Below are positions 20,080 to 31,798 of a DNA stretch of 64,000 bases, piece after piece. Origin of the DNA: Sthenelais limicola (lineage: Eukaryota > Annelida > Polychaeta > Phyllodocida > Sigalionidae); NCBI GenBank assembly GCA_942159475.1, contig OW804094.1, positions 51,704,966 through 51,768,965 of the forward strand. Reading direction: 5' to 3'. The first letter of the stretch is position 1, and the number at the start of each line of letters is the position of its first letter. Made by a program: the position numbers and the translations under genes. The notes under the pieces are model-generated. The model had not been told where the DNA came from and ran no database searches. It saw nothing but the letters and a program-made list of their open reading frames with translations.

Positions 20080-21019
20080 TACTCCATAGGATGATGTTAG
20101 AAATTGAAGGATGTATTATACTGTCCTGAAATTTGGTACAGGTATTGCTATGATCAATAGCGCTAAGCACCCCCAAAATAAGAATATTCCACGAAAGAAA
20201 TCTGATGATTTAATCACTTTGAATAATATAACTTTTGTCATTTGTGACTCATTTTTCTGTGACACATCATATTTGTCTCTACTGCATGAAAACGTCACCA
20301 TCCTTGAGTGGATATTGTCATGAATGACAAATTTATACAAAATAATGCTAAAACGGTCTAAAATGGGGTCAGAAATGTATGAAAAACATAAAAAATAACA
20401 ATCAAGCTTTATATAATTGATTAAATATGACGTAGATTGGGCGACGTTTTTTCACTCAGAAAAAACGTCGCCCATATTTGAACCCTTAGTATGGATAGTT
20501 TAAAAAAAATGTGGGTAACTAATCATACTCAGGGGCAAAAGCTGATATTTGATTATATTATAATAGAATAATGAAAACATTTTGAGAATAATGAATAAAG
20601 ATACAGTCAATGATAGGATGTTTCATCTGATCAATATGGGAATCCAGTTTCTGACATTTGTTGTTGTCCTTGATTTGAAAAGTTATTATATAGGGAAAAC
20701 AAAATTTCTTGGCTATTACATCAAGAAAACATTTAGTTAGAGAATGGTGATAGAAATAATTGATGATATACAAATTTAATAAGAGAAATGATCATTACTA
20801 AGATATATAGGGGTGTGCGACGTTTTTTCACTAACTTTTTCACACCAATCTTTGATAACCTCCTGTACAAAAACTAATGGTCTAATTTAATGGCAAACTC
20901 AGACATATTACCGCCCATATATTACCATCAAACCTACCAACTCTCAGATCGATCAAACAAAAATTAATTTTTACCCTTTTAGGAAGGACTGCACCATTTT
21001 CGTGAGAATGGGTCATATA
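20080..21019. repeat. T1 copy a, right segment
   Basis: Corresponds to the inverse of 31799-32735 in the intact copy. It contains the 14-mer in both orientations (20440, 20460, 20817) and the right TIR. A 74-codon minus-strand frame here (20116-20340) resembles one in the other copy (32515-32793); see findings. Confidence 0.85.
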
Positions 21020-21655
21020 TATGCGTATATATGTACAGGGTGTTGTCACACAAGATGTTTTCTAGGTTTATATAACATATAGTATGTAGTTTGGATGTAT
21101 TTTTATATTTATATTTAATAGATATAGACTTCACTGTGCCACTCAGATCTATGTGGAGTGTTGGTGTTGTTGCTGTGATGATTATAATAGTAATAATTTT
21201 ATTATTAAAGTATTATTAAAAAAAAAGGTAAAATAAAATAAGTAGATAGTGCAATCCTTATATCTATGTACACTTGCCACTCAGACCTTTCTGTTTGCAT
21301 TATGGTGGAGTGATTGTGTAATTTTATCTGAATTTAAATCAGATATGTATACATAGAGTAGAAGTTAACACAGGTAAAAGATAAGGATAAAAGATAACAG
21401 ATGGTATGTACATCTCTAAAAGGAATACCAGATATGTGGTGTCAGTACATATACACCTAAGAATTAGCATAGATTCATATAATACGCATACAGGATAAAA
21501 AACACAGAGAGAAATTTTGTATGTGATACTTTTCGTGCCCTTGAAGGATGGTTATTATATAGCTTTGCCACAGGGAGTTATTTGATCTAAGCGATTAGCT
21601 ATATTTTGTTCTAAGTTTGGTAATTTATGGGATGATTTGATTTGATTTAATATTA
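21020..21655. other. LINE 3' untranslated sequence and flank
   Basis: AT-rich, non-coding. It probably includes the 3' tail of the minus-strand LINE that follows. Two copies of a GCCACTCAGA word (near 21137 and 21275) and a (AATAATTTTATT)-like tract are visible. The 3' end of the LINE could not be fixed. Confidence 0.45.
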
Positions 21656-23622
21656 CTAGATGAATAAAGTGTTTAGCCAGTTTTTTTGATTAGATTTAAA
21701 TGCCTCTATTGTACCTATATTTCTTTGTCTGGGCGTCAGTTCGTTCCATGCATTAGCACATTTAACTTGCACTGTTTTCTCACCCAGTTTTGATTTGTAT
21801 CTAGGAATTGCTAGGGTTGGGCCAGAATTTTGTCTGGTTTCCCTGTTTGGAGTATTTCTAAATCGTGGGTTTTCTTTCCTTTTAAAAGCTAGGTATCTTA
21901 GATGTGTTATTCTCCTATTTTGTAGATACAGTATTCTTGCTATGTTATGTAGTTCACATGGGTATCATGGGGCATATTTAGAATTAGGCGTAGGGCTCTG
22001 TTTTGAAGCTTTTGTAATTTGTCTGTCAATGGTTTGTGTGTATTATGTATTATTATATCTCCATAATCAAAAAAGGGTAGTATTTTTGTTTTGTAGATCT
22101 TTTTTGCTGTGTCAATATATATATACATATGTATTTCTTAATTTTGTGAAGTTGATATTTAATTTTGTGAGTGTTGGCGTTGTGCCTGATAGTTTAATTT
22201 ATGGTCAATCGTAAATCCTAGATACTTGTATGTGCTTGTGGGCTTCAAGGGGGTGTTTAAATAACTTATGCTTCTGTTTCTAATTTTTGCTTCTAAATTT
22301 TTACTTCTAGAGAGGTGCATGGTTTTCGATTTGTTTACATTTACTTGAAAAAGACTATTTGTACACCATTTTTGTAGGTTGTCTATAGCTTTTTGCATTT
22401 CAACATATACTTGATCCAGATTTCTACCATGTATGTATAAGATAGTGTCGTCAGCATACAAAGACAGGTTACAGTTTGTGATATAAGATTTTAAATCATT
22501 AATAAAAATTATGAACATTAATGGTCCTAATATGGAGCGCTGAGGTACTCCTGTTTTCGTTGCCATTTCTTGAGAAGTATTGTTGTTAACAGTTACTTTT
22601 TGTTTTCTCTTGTTAAGATAAGATTCACACCATTTTAGTGTTTTTTCTCTAATACCAATATGATTAATTTTTTCTAATAATATTTTGTGGTTTACTAAAT
22701 CGAATGCTTTTCTGAAGTCAATAAAAGATATTAGGGTATTTTGGTCTAATTGCCAGGCTATATTATCAGTGACTATTGTTAGAGCTTCAATTGTCGATCT
22801 TCCAGTTCTAAAACCGAATTGTTCCATGTTTAGAATATTGAAATTGTCTAGGTATTCATAGATCCTTTTATGAACAATTTTTTCTATTATTTTGCTAGGT
22901 GTCGGAAGTAATGATATTGGTCGGTAGTTATTAATTTTGTTTCTAGTTCCTCCTTTAAATAGAGGGATGACATTTGCTGTTTTCCATTTTTCGGGAAAAG
23001 TAGTTGTATTAAAAGAGAGGTTAATACAGTGTGTAAATTCTTTGTATAACACTATTAGTGCAATTTTCAATAATTTTGTGGGAATATGCTCAATTGAGGA
23101 TGCTTTGTTTTGATTTATATCTTTTATTAATAATAGAACTTCGTCCTCACTAGTGTGTATGTTGTCAAGAGAGGTTTGGGGAGGGGGGGGGGTGTTTGTT
23201 TTCCAGTTTGGAATGAGGTTACTGGTTAAATCTGATGCTATATTCACAAAATAGTTGTTTACATAGTCAGGTGGATCTTCACATTTGATAATCGGGTCAT
23301 TAGAGTCAGTTAGGTGAATCGTTTCATTTTTATTCTTAGTGGGACATAAAGTATTGATAGTTTCCCAGAACTTTTTCTGGTCTTTGGCATTTTCGTTTAG
23401 TTCATGTAATATAAAATCCTTCTTGGCATTTTTGAGGGCTCTATTCGCCTCCTTTATATTTTTTTTTGCTTCGTTCCAATCTAATTGAGTTTTTGATTTT
23501 GCAGCTTTTTTGCGGAGTTTATTTTGTTGTTGTATCAGATCGACTATGTCTTGGGTGATCCATGGATCGTTTGATACTTTAACCTTAATCTGCCTCAGTG
23601 TGGGCATTGTCACGATTCCCAA
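21656..23622 (-). pseudogene. 5'-truncated LINE, reverse transcriptase with frameshift
   Basis: Minus-strand frame from about 23622 to 22159 starts after the endonuclease domain and runs through ANVIPLFKGG, NYRPISLLPTPSKI, FGFRTGRS, FIDFRKAFDLVNHK (motif A) and LSLYADDTILYI (YADD). Near 22140 the reading shifts frame: KILPFFDYGDIIIHN is read at 21940-22128, and the C-terminus (ANAWNELTPRQRN) ends at the stop 21656-21658. The usual PQGSILGP box reads PQRSILGP, a Gly-to-Arg change likely to impair activity. Endonuclease and ORF1 are absent. The clade is Jockey/CR1-like by motif style. The 5' border near 23610 joins an AATTCG-word MITE remnant. Confidence 0.9.
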
Positions 23623-23639
23623 TTATTTTGCTTCAGAAG

Positions 23640-23775
23640 TCGCATGAATTCTTCCACGAAATGTGAATTCGTACGAATTCCCAATTCGTGAATGTGTGTG
23701 TGGGGTATTAGTCGGCCCATCCCCAAATCGGGCCATTTTTTAAATCGGATATGTGTGTGCAGGCCTTTTACCTTG
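23640..23775. mobile_element. AATTCG-word MITE remnant
   Basis: Contains GAATTCGTACGAATTCCC, GTGAATGTGTGTGTGGGG and CAAATCGGGCC words that match the style of the MITE at 24943-25219 and the CGATT elements. Only one end is visible. The LINE at 21656-23622 may have inserted into it. Confidence 0.5.
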
Positions 23776-24942
23776 CAGCCGAACATAGTGGGGAATTACA
23801 AACGGCAACGTCATGTTCGCCTTCTTCGATGTAAACAAGGTAATTGTATTCAATATATATGGCTTCATAATCATTTCAGTTTGTAATAAATAACAAAACC
23901 GAAAACCGGACTCACCCTTTTAGGGTTTGTCACGGTTTTCCAAATTGTTTTTTTGTATATTTGTCATCGAAAGTTCCCTATTCCTATACACAGGAACCCG
24001 ATCCTGTAATAAAATGGATTCTATGCAAGGGCTTAAATGTTAATATATAACTCATTATATAACGAATGTATGAGAGACAGCAACGGATGGATGAACGATT
24101 TAAGCGAGTCAGATAACAGGGTGAACATGATAAAGCTTTCGAAGTTAAGTGGATTATGTCACAGTTTTTAGACCTAGGCTTAGGAATTGGGCTCTCTCTA
24201 TACACACGTAGCATTGACTAGAATTGCCCATCAAGTAGCATCACATTAATGGGAAACTATATAATAGATTAGTCTGGTATTCTCGTGGCTTCATGGAAGG
24301 TCAAATAACGGTCAGATTACATGGTGGTGCTAACAGATAGATGCCTAGAAGGAGAGAAGTGTGATTAGCCGTGTTTAAGCCAGTCCATACCTTTAGGCGA
24401 AAGGTTATGACATCTGTTCGAGGTTATATTACCAAGCTTCAGGGCTCGATGCAATGCGTCTATTCCTATTCACATTCCTGAACAGATTCAAGCCTAATAT
24501 CATACAATGACGAATGTTTTGCTAAATTTGTGTCCCCCCCTTTTTTTTTAAATATTAGGGATTTTGCATGAATAAGACCTGGAAATAGTATGCAAAATCT
24601 ATTTGCATTTAACCTAACCTATCCAATTATCGATATGTGAAATTCGGGGAAACATAATATGGGAGTGGATGGAAAGTTCTCTATAGCGGGCTGAACTTGA
24701 AGGATCGGTAACATTTGTGGAATAATTACATAGCCTCAAAAAGCGTAAATCGAGAGTTCATGTCAACAACATTGATACTTTATACCTGGTATATATACTT
24801 ACATAATAGGAAGAATTATACCCAAATTAAAAAAGTCATGGTATTTGCGACACCATCTTGAAAAAAGTAATTTTACAATCAGATAATAATTAAATTTGAG
24901 TGAAGGCCTACATTTCTAATATTCCTACATTTGTATTGTTAT
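23776..24942. other. non-coding, nothing recognised
   Basis: No exon or element end that I can support. Confidence 0.4.
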
Positions 24943-25219
24943 GCCGGGCCCACACATTCAAGAATTGACTAGAGCCGAATTGGACCTTAAGACAATTCGT
25001 ACGAATTCAAAATCATTCTTTAAGGAACATTCTTGAGTTCGTTAAGAAAAGTGCTAAGACATTTCGTAAGGCAATTCGGGAATGGGTGGGCCATGTGTGG
25101 GCCACGAAAAACTAACACACATTCGTACAAATTGGCCAATTTTGTTAAGAATTCGTTCATGAATTGTTGTGAGTGCCCAATTCGTACGAATTGTGAGCTC
25201 TTGAATGTGTGGGCCCGGC
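24943..25219. mobile_element. 277-bp MITE with 21-bp TIRs
   Basis: Both ends are perfect inverted copies over 21 bp, containing GGGCCCACACATTCAAG and its complement. The interior is rich in TTCGTACGAA and AATTCG words in both orientations, giving extensive self-complementarity. It has no coding capacity. The CCCACACA core in the ends is shared with the CGATT-word elements, suggesting related families. Confidence 0.88.
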
Positions 25220-28117
25220 TTTAAATTACTCTTCACCGCGCACTATAGTTAGCAACTGATCACCCTTGGTCTCTGTTTATACGTTTAAGAGATGCCGGCA
25301 AATGATATACATCATTTTGCATTGAAACAATGGCAGCCGACGGTTGGCACCTTCCGATTAATTTTTATCTAAACATTGATTGGGGAAACACCCTCATTCG
25401 GTATTTTACAGTATTAATGGGGAGGGAATTGTAGATTCGAACCTAGCCATATATAATATTCTAAACCAAACATGTGTATATGGCACAGGGGAGACTTATC
25501 GGCAAGGCGGTTCCCCCAGGCTGAGGCCCCTCCATTGTACTTTGGTTGGGTTCACCCTTGCAATCATCCCAAATATGGATGACTCGGGCGCGTAATGTAT
25601 GTTAATGGGGGACTGCGTTTTGACTATCCCTCGAGACAAAAATAAAAAAATTAGTTAGATATAGGTGGAATCTAAGTTGAAAATTATTTGTCTGTGCAAA
25701 ATACCATTTCAAACGAAGGAAATAACTAAATCTAATTCAGTAATTTGCCCGTACCAATATCCGGATGAGATTTTTGTTCCCATAAACTCCTTCAATATAG
25801 CAGTCAATCAGATTATTTGGCAAAGCCAATGTCTTCCCATTTTGTACCGGAAATGAAGGGAATGCCTTTCTACCTAATACGCATGCGCCCCTTGTCATTA
25901 GGGATTATGGGAATCAAGTGGGATCATTTTCACACTCACCAATTAGTAATGGTAGTGTTTTATGAGAGAGTCATAATGACTTTTCAATTATATTCACAGA
26001 ACAGTTTCCATTAGACATAAAACAATCCCTTGATTGGTGACCAAAAATAGTGCAAAAACGGGGGAGGAAATGAGAAATTCAGTATAAAAAATACGTCCCC
26101 TTAGTCTTGCAAAAGATTCCAAGTTGTAGTTTTTGACTTTTGCCAATTACAGGAATTTTCGTATTGCAATGAGCGAACTGTAATTAACGTTTCTCTGTCG
26201 ATTCTTACCGTTTCATAACGCAAGTTTGTATCAAAGATCGGTATTGCATTTCACCCAAGATTTGTATTGACATTCTTTGTTTTAGAGGAAAGTAACACCA
26301 GGGGAATCAATGGTCTTCTAAAGCGAATGTGAAGCGATAAAATGAAACTGATCTGAGAAACTGATCTGAATCTGGCGAGACCAAAACCGAATACAGTACA
26401 AAGTTTCGACTGACTGAGGTGCCTTATATAGAGATAGTGCTATCAATATAAATATTTTACGACTGATAATTGAAACCCTTCATCATTAGTGAGAATACCT
26501 TTCAATGTAGAATTTAAAAAGAGGATTAAAAACGTGTTAATGGATATGGCAAGATTTGATGAGATTGATAAGGGATTGAGATCACGTGCTAGGCTTGGAG
26601 CGGCATTTTGCCCGACAGCCTATTTTGATTAATCTTGTTGGGTGTCTCTTTTATGCAAATTGTTTTCGTTGGCAAATCTTAATGTTATGGGAGGGTTTTT
26701 ATGCTTTCAAGACGGTTGGAAAGCGAATTTGAAATTTCACCCAAAACATTCTTGGAGCCGACTTTCATTCTTGTCAGTATAACCACACAACACCATCAGA
26801 TTATGTTAAGCACATGACACAAAAAATGTGTTCACATTTTGATGTGGTTTTCCTGAGATGAAAGTGTGACTGCAGTAGATAGGTTCCCCATGTTAACATC
26901 CCGCTACCATGGTTACAAATCATGCCCGGATGCCAGGAAATGCTGCACCCGTCGAGCCGGAAAGAGGGCACTCAAAGCAATGGTGACACAAAGGTCTTTC
27001 TCAACAACATGGGAAAGATTTCAATGCCTTCTCGTCAGGAAAAAGGGGAAACAGACAAACTTGATCCCCGTTCATTATTCTGGTGACCTTGTATAGTTCT
27101 ACTGCTGCTGTTATATGCTAACCGGCTAGGATTTTCCTTTGGTTATTGATCAGTTAATGAAATTAGTCCACGCTAACTGTTTTTAGCTGTTTAAGAAGGG
27201 GAGAGCTGTCCCTTTTTTTAATTTAGAATTTTTATACAGCCAATCTTTCGTAAAATGACAGTTGAAAATAGACAGGCATGCACAGTGTACACAGAATATT
27301 ATGATCAATAGATGTCATGCACAAATAAGGATAATGGGCTCATGGGTAATGATTCAATGCAGAATAAACATGGTCTTCAACCAACTGCTGTGTCTAGCTA
27401 CACTAGACTCTATGTATCAAACGTATAAAAAAGTACAAATTAAGGATGAGAATAAAAAGTATGATTAGTTAGGGTGGATTGGTTTTGATTGGTTTGGACA
27501 GCTTGAAGATACAGCATGCCCTTGGATCAGTGTGGATTTGTTATGGTAGCGTGAATATACTGCATACCATTGGATTGGATTTCGGTCAGTCTGTTTGGAT
27601 TTTGAGTTGTATTTAGTTGTGCCTGAGGAGTTTTATGAATTGTTTGTATGAGGGGATGTTTTTTTCTGTTGAAGTGAGGGCATTCTATGCTTTGGCACCC
27701 TTGTAGCAGGGGCATTTTTGAGAGATTATTTTAGGGATATTTATCTTGCGAGCGGGTATTCTTTTTGTGTGTGTGACTTTGTGTGTGGATCTCTGGATCA
27801 TCTGCACATGAGGCAGAATAGATGTTTTGCCCCTCTTAGATCCAGTGGTTCAAGACCTAGAAATGGTAGTATGTCCGTTCTGATTCATGTCTTCTAGCTT
27901 GTGAGCGATTTTGTAGATATTTTTAGAACAAAATTCACATTCCACTTTTTTTATTTTTAGGTAGCTAGCAAACCAGTAGAATAGCTCTACGCTCTGTGCT
28001 GTTTAAAATAAGCACTATGAAGAAGGAAACCATAAGCACAGATACAAGCGGTCCCATAGAATCACAGCTTTGTAAGATTGCTGAATTATTGGAGGTTATA
28101 AATACTGAAAGTATATA
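25220..28117. other. non-coding, nothing recognised
   Basis: Scattered short open stretches (for example 26866-27096 plus and 27527-27715 minus) without domains or splice signals. A tract at 27840-27960 read on the minus strand gives a short Cys-containing peptide (VECEFCSKNIYKIAHKLEDM) before a stop, which may be a decayed transposon protein. Confidence 0.4.
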
Positions 28118-28240
28118 ACTAAGCTGCGATTCCACTGGACCACTCTTTAGGTGTGCTGATGGTTCACTCTGTAATTTTGCATTACGAAGCAGAAAAACAG
28201 CTTTGTCAGAGTGATCCAATGGAACTGCTTAATGCACTTT
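28118..28240. mobile_element. possible small foldback element
   Basis: The left end (ATTCCACTGGACCACTCT) and right end (AGAGTGATCCAATGGAA) are imperfect inverted copies about 120 bp apart. A third similar segment in inverted orientation lies near 29450-29475. No duplication flanks it. Weak but consistent with other MITEs here. Confidence 0.35.
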
Positions 28241-30104
28241 GTATCTGCTGTTAAAATTCAACACTAGCGCTTCTTTGGGAGCCCCCAGGACGTTGCCCTA
28301 ATATTTGTCATGTTTGATTTTGCAGGACGTATATATCTGACTGGGAATATATGTTGAAGGAGAACTTGAACTGAGACTTGAATATGTAAATGATATGTGA
28401 TCATGTATAACAATGTTCTTTAGTTATAATTTGTGCGTATGATAAGTAGAATTTATTGTAATGGTATCAACAGAAACGCAAGAACACATCCGCAAGGCGG
28501 ACATGCGTTTTCGACTATCACTTGTTAAATATTACTTGGCTGATCAATTGAATTAAAAAAAAGAAGAAAAGTATATTGCACCTAATTTAGGTAGCGGATC
28601 AATAGCAATAATATATTACCTTATGTCGACCTGCTAGAAATCTAGCTAATTTTGATTTATATCTCGGTTACCCTTCTTTTCTGATTCCTAACTTCTCGAT
28701 TGATTTAGATGTACAGCTACAACTGAGAATCGTGTGTAATCGTGTGTAATCGCATAATGTTTGGCTGAATACAAATATGCAAATACAAATTTAAATACAC
28801 TGAGAGCGGACCTTTGAAGTTGCTATTAATTGTGTAATTAAAAAAGCGAAGCAGTAGAATCTCTCTGCCCTCTCATTGCCTAAGAATAGTAGTGGATAAA
28901 GAGTGGATAAAAAGCACACTATATAGAAGTGAACCAATAGGGAACTATGAACACAGATAGAAGTGCTCTACAGTGAGAGCCAGAACCGTGATTTCGCGGC
29001 TCTGATGGGCCGATTATGTAATACCATTCGGCGAATGTATATTATGTATAACAGGCCATTACAGCACCACGACCAAGTGCACTGTCACACCTAACCAACA
29101 CCATGTGTTTCACCATTGAGGCATCCCCCTCTCTGTCTTCTCTCCCTCTCTTAATACCCAGCCTCTCTCCACTCACAGTCACACCATAAATACAAAGCTT
29201 TAATATCTTTCCTCATAGTCGTCACACATTGATGAAATAAAGATGAGAATAGTTCTTATGGCCAGGAGAATACTTCCAAAAATGATTTAGTTAGTATATT
29301 TTACAATTTAAAAAAAAGTTTAAAGATGAGTGGACCACCTGCTGATTGATACTGACACCACTTACATTCGGGGACTAATTGATACATGTTTGGGTTAGGG
29401 ATTAAGGTGGAGGAAATCTTCCCCCTGCTGATAGTTCTTTCCGGACAAACTCTGGACTGTCTAGTGGAATCGAAGCTTTAACATGTACCCATCTAGCTTA
29501 ACTGCTTACATAAACATATATGCTTTCATTGACTAAAAATAGCTAATTAGTAACGTGGACTGTTAGTGTACATATATGGAACTAGTATCTTCTGGCAGGG
29601 CCTAGACTAAATAATAGAATTGAAGAAAAGAATATGGAAAGTAAATCCATATTGAGAGTAGAATCAGTTCCAGTCAGGAATGTTTGAAATATGAGTGATT
29701 ATCGCGCATAATTCCTATAGAATAGTAATCATGGAAACAGGTTCTTCTTATGCTAAGTCGTTCTGCATATACTTAATATATATGCATCAAGAAAAGGATC
29801 AGATTGGGAATTTTCCTCGAAGAGAATCCTAGAAAGCTAAAGATATGACATATTGAGAAACATATGGAAAGTTAAAAATAAACAGGAATAATTAAAAAGC
29901 CCATGCAGTGTTGACAGCATTACTGCAACGAAGCTTTACTTGAGCTGGCATGCATTTATACACATGGATAAGATAGGTCTTTCAGCTTCGTCTTATAATC
30001 TCGTAGGATTGGTTAAAATCACCTTGCGGGCCTCCCTTGAAATATATTTCCTATATACAAATGGAGAACAAAATACAAATGCTGCTGCATATAAACAGGC
30101 TTAC
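28241..30104. other. non-coding, nothing recognised
   Basis: AT-rich. A stretch near 28740-28790 (GCATAATGTTTGGCTGAAT) resembles the 3' end of the LINE at 54101-57382 and may be a LINE tail remnant. No gene. Confidence 0.4.
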
Positions 30105-30229
30105 CCTGCTCCTCACCCTGGAGTAAAATGTAGAAGTGATCAGTAAAGCGAATTCCCTGGATGTGCATAGGGATATTGATACAAGCCAATTTATGGTTAA
30201 ATCCGGGTAGGACGATCAGCTTCCCCCAA
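30105..30229 (-). CDS. possible exon, unrecognised
   Basis: The minus-strand frame is open and reads GKLIVLPGFNHKLACIN followed by FTDHFYILLQG, a beta-rich-looking stretch. Two candidate donors sit at its end (GTGAGG and, 12 bp on, GTAAGC). The acceptor (TGCATTGTGAG) is poor, and the implied start phase (2) does not match the phase 1 exons elsewhere. It lies between the exons at 40541 and 10814 on the same strand, so it may belong to that gene, but it may also be chance. Confidence 0.3.
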
Positions 30230-31798
30230 CTCACAATGCAAAAAGGTGATTTAAACAATGTAAGGTTCCAATTGTAATACATGGTTAGTTTGATATACGA
30301 ATGGGCTTGATACTCTTTTCAGTAGTGATACTCAATAATTCATATCATTCTCGATTGGCTTAATAAAGGCAGTTGGAAAAGAATATAGTATCACTCTGAC
30401 AATTATTAGCTTTAGTGATTTTCTGGGTCAATATTTTTCAATAGTTGAACTGCACATGGAACTATTGTAATCGATATTTGCTATTTCCGATATCATCATT
30501 CATCATGTGATGAAAAGGCTGCTGAGATTATTGAGAATTTAGATTTAATACCTCGTGTGCACGCATCTTCGATATCCGTGCTGGGGCGCATGTCCAACTC
30601 ATTGAAAAAGAATGCAATCAATAAAGGGGTGAAGGTGTTTGCCAGAAGCTCAAGACGTCAAAAAAGTATTCATTCATTGTGCCATGCAAGTAACACAGTT
30701 AGTTCTGCTAAAGAATCCACAGTATGTGCAGTTGTTGGTGTGTAGATGTAATTTGTAATATATAACAAGTAGTGTGGCAATATATCATTACAATACACGC
30801 TGCCTTCCTATTGTGAGCAATTCCACCAAAAAGGCGTCATTTGGGTTGAAAACAACAGCTCATCCAGAGGCTAAAATATATACCGGTATCTGAGATTATT
30901 TTTCTTGGTATTTATGGATCATGGGGAGAATTTAAATTCTCATTTATATTAAAGTATCTACCTTTCCCCTCTGCCCTTACCATCAGAATTCAGGTCACAG
31001 TGTTCGCCAAGCTGCCCTGACCAAAGTATTTATCATTCACGTTTCCAATTTCGTCTATATTAGCCGCAATATGTCTAGCCATTTATGCACAGAAAATAAA
31101 AGCATTTTTTTTAAAATTAAGAATTTTGAGAATCTTGAGCCACCTAACCTCTCCAATTTCCAGGTGCCGATCTCTTCAAAAGCGACGAAGCAAGATTCCT
31201 TTTTTCCACTTGAAATAAATGTCCGACACCTGGGTCATGTATTGAATCATATCCGACATATTTAGAGTATTTGCAGGAAATTTCAGTATTTCAAGTCTCG
31301 ATGGATGGTATGCAAACTACGTTGGGAATTGTGTTGTTTATTCGATGTCAGATAGATACGTAAGATAAGGGGTAACACCAAAGCACCTATCACGTTTCCA
31401 AGCATGTATTGGTGTATTGCTGGGGAACATCTATAGTTGATGTAGAATACTTATTGCAGCCAAACGTGGCTCGAACACTAGGGGTTGAGATAATTGGTTC
31501 TTTAGAACATATTATGGGAACAAGAGGTATAAAAATACAATCACTGTTGCATATGAAGTATAATGTGTGGTATGTTCTGCTGTGACCATGAATTGTTTCC
31601 ATAACCTTCGTGATCCTCAATCCTTAAAATGAATTAAAAGTATGAACATATTCAATTTGGACAGAGTAGGATTTCTCCAGGCCTGTCGACATATAAGACG
31701 CTACCAGCAATGATTTCGAAACTGAATAGAAATAATTGCCTTTTATATATTCAGGATAATATATCCCCTATGGTAAAGTCCCTACACACATATATATA
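30230..31798. other. non-coding, nothing recognised
   Basis: No supported gene. A (TA)n run at about 31788-31800 adjoins the T1 copy that follows. Confidence 0.4.

Larger units (their letters stand above)
13085..21019. mobile_element. T1 copy a: TIR element interrupted by DIRS-2 and a LINE
   Basis: The ends are inverted repeats of about 28 bp containing ATGACCCATTCTCACGAAA (13087 on, and its complement ending near 21017). The same sequence, uninterrupted and inverted, is at 31799-33707. Alignment by eye places two inserts: 13397-17954 and about 18595-20079. Without them the element is about 1892 bp, against 1909 bp in the intact copy. T1 has no transposase and carries several copies of the 14-mer GAAAAAACGTCGCC in both orientations. 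It is a non-autonomous DNA transposon or similar foldback element, flanked by AT-rich (TA)n-like sequence. Confidence 0.9.

Noticed and set aside
25405..25445. tRNA box-B-like sequence (GGTTCGAATC on the minus strand)
   Set aside because: Flanking bases do not form a T-arm, and no A box or cloverleaf is present.
26866..27096. 76-codon plus-strand frame with Cys and Arg
   Set aside because: No recognisable motif and no donor or acceptor at sensible positions.
30552..30597. 46-bp minus-strand exon candidate ending in GAG and GTATTA
   Set aside because: Weak acceptor and donor, and the length does not fit the phase 1-1 pattern of the other exons.
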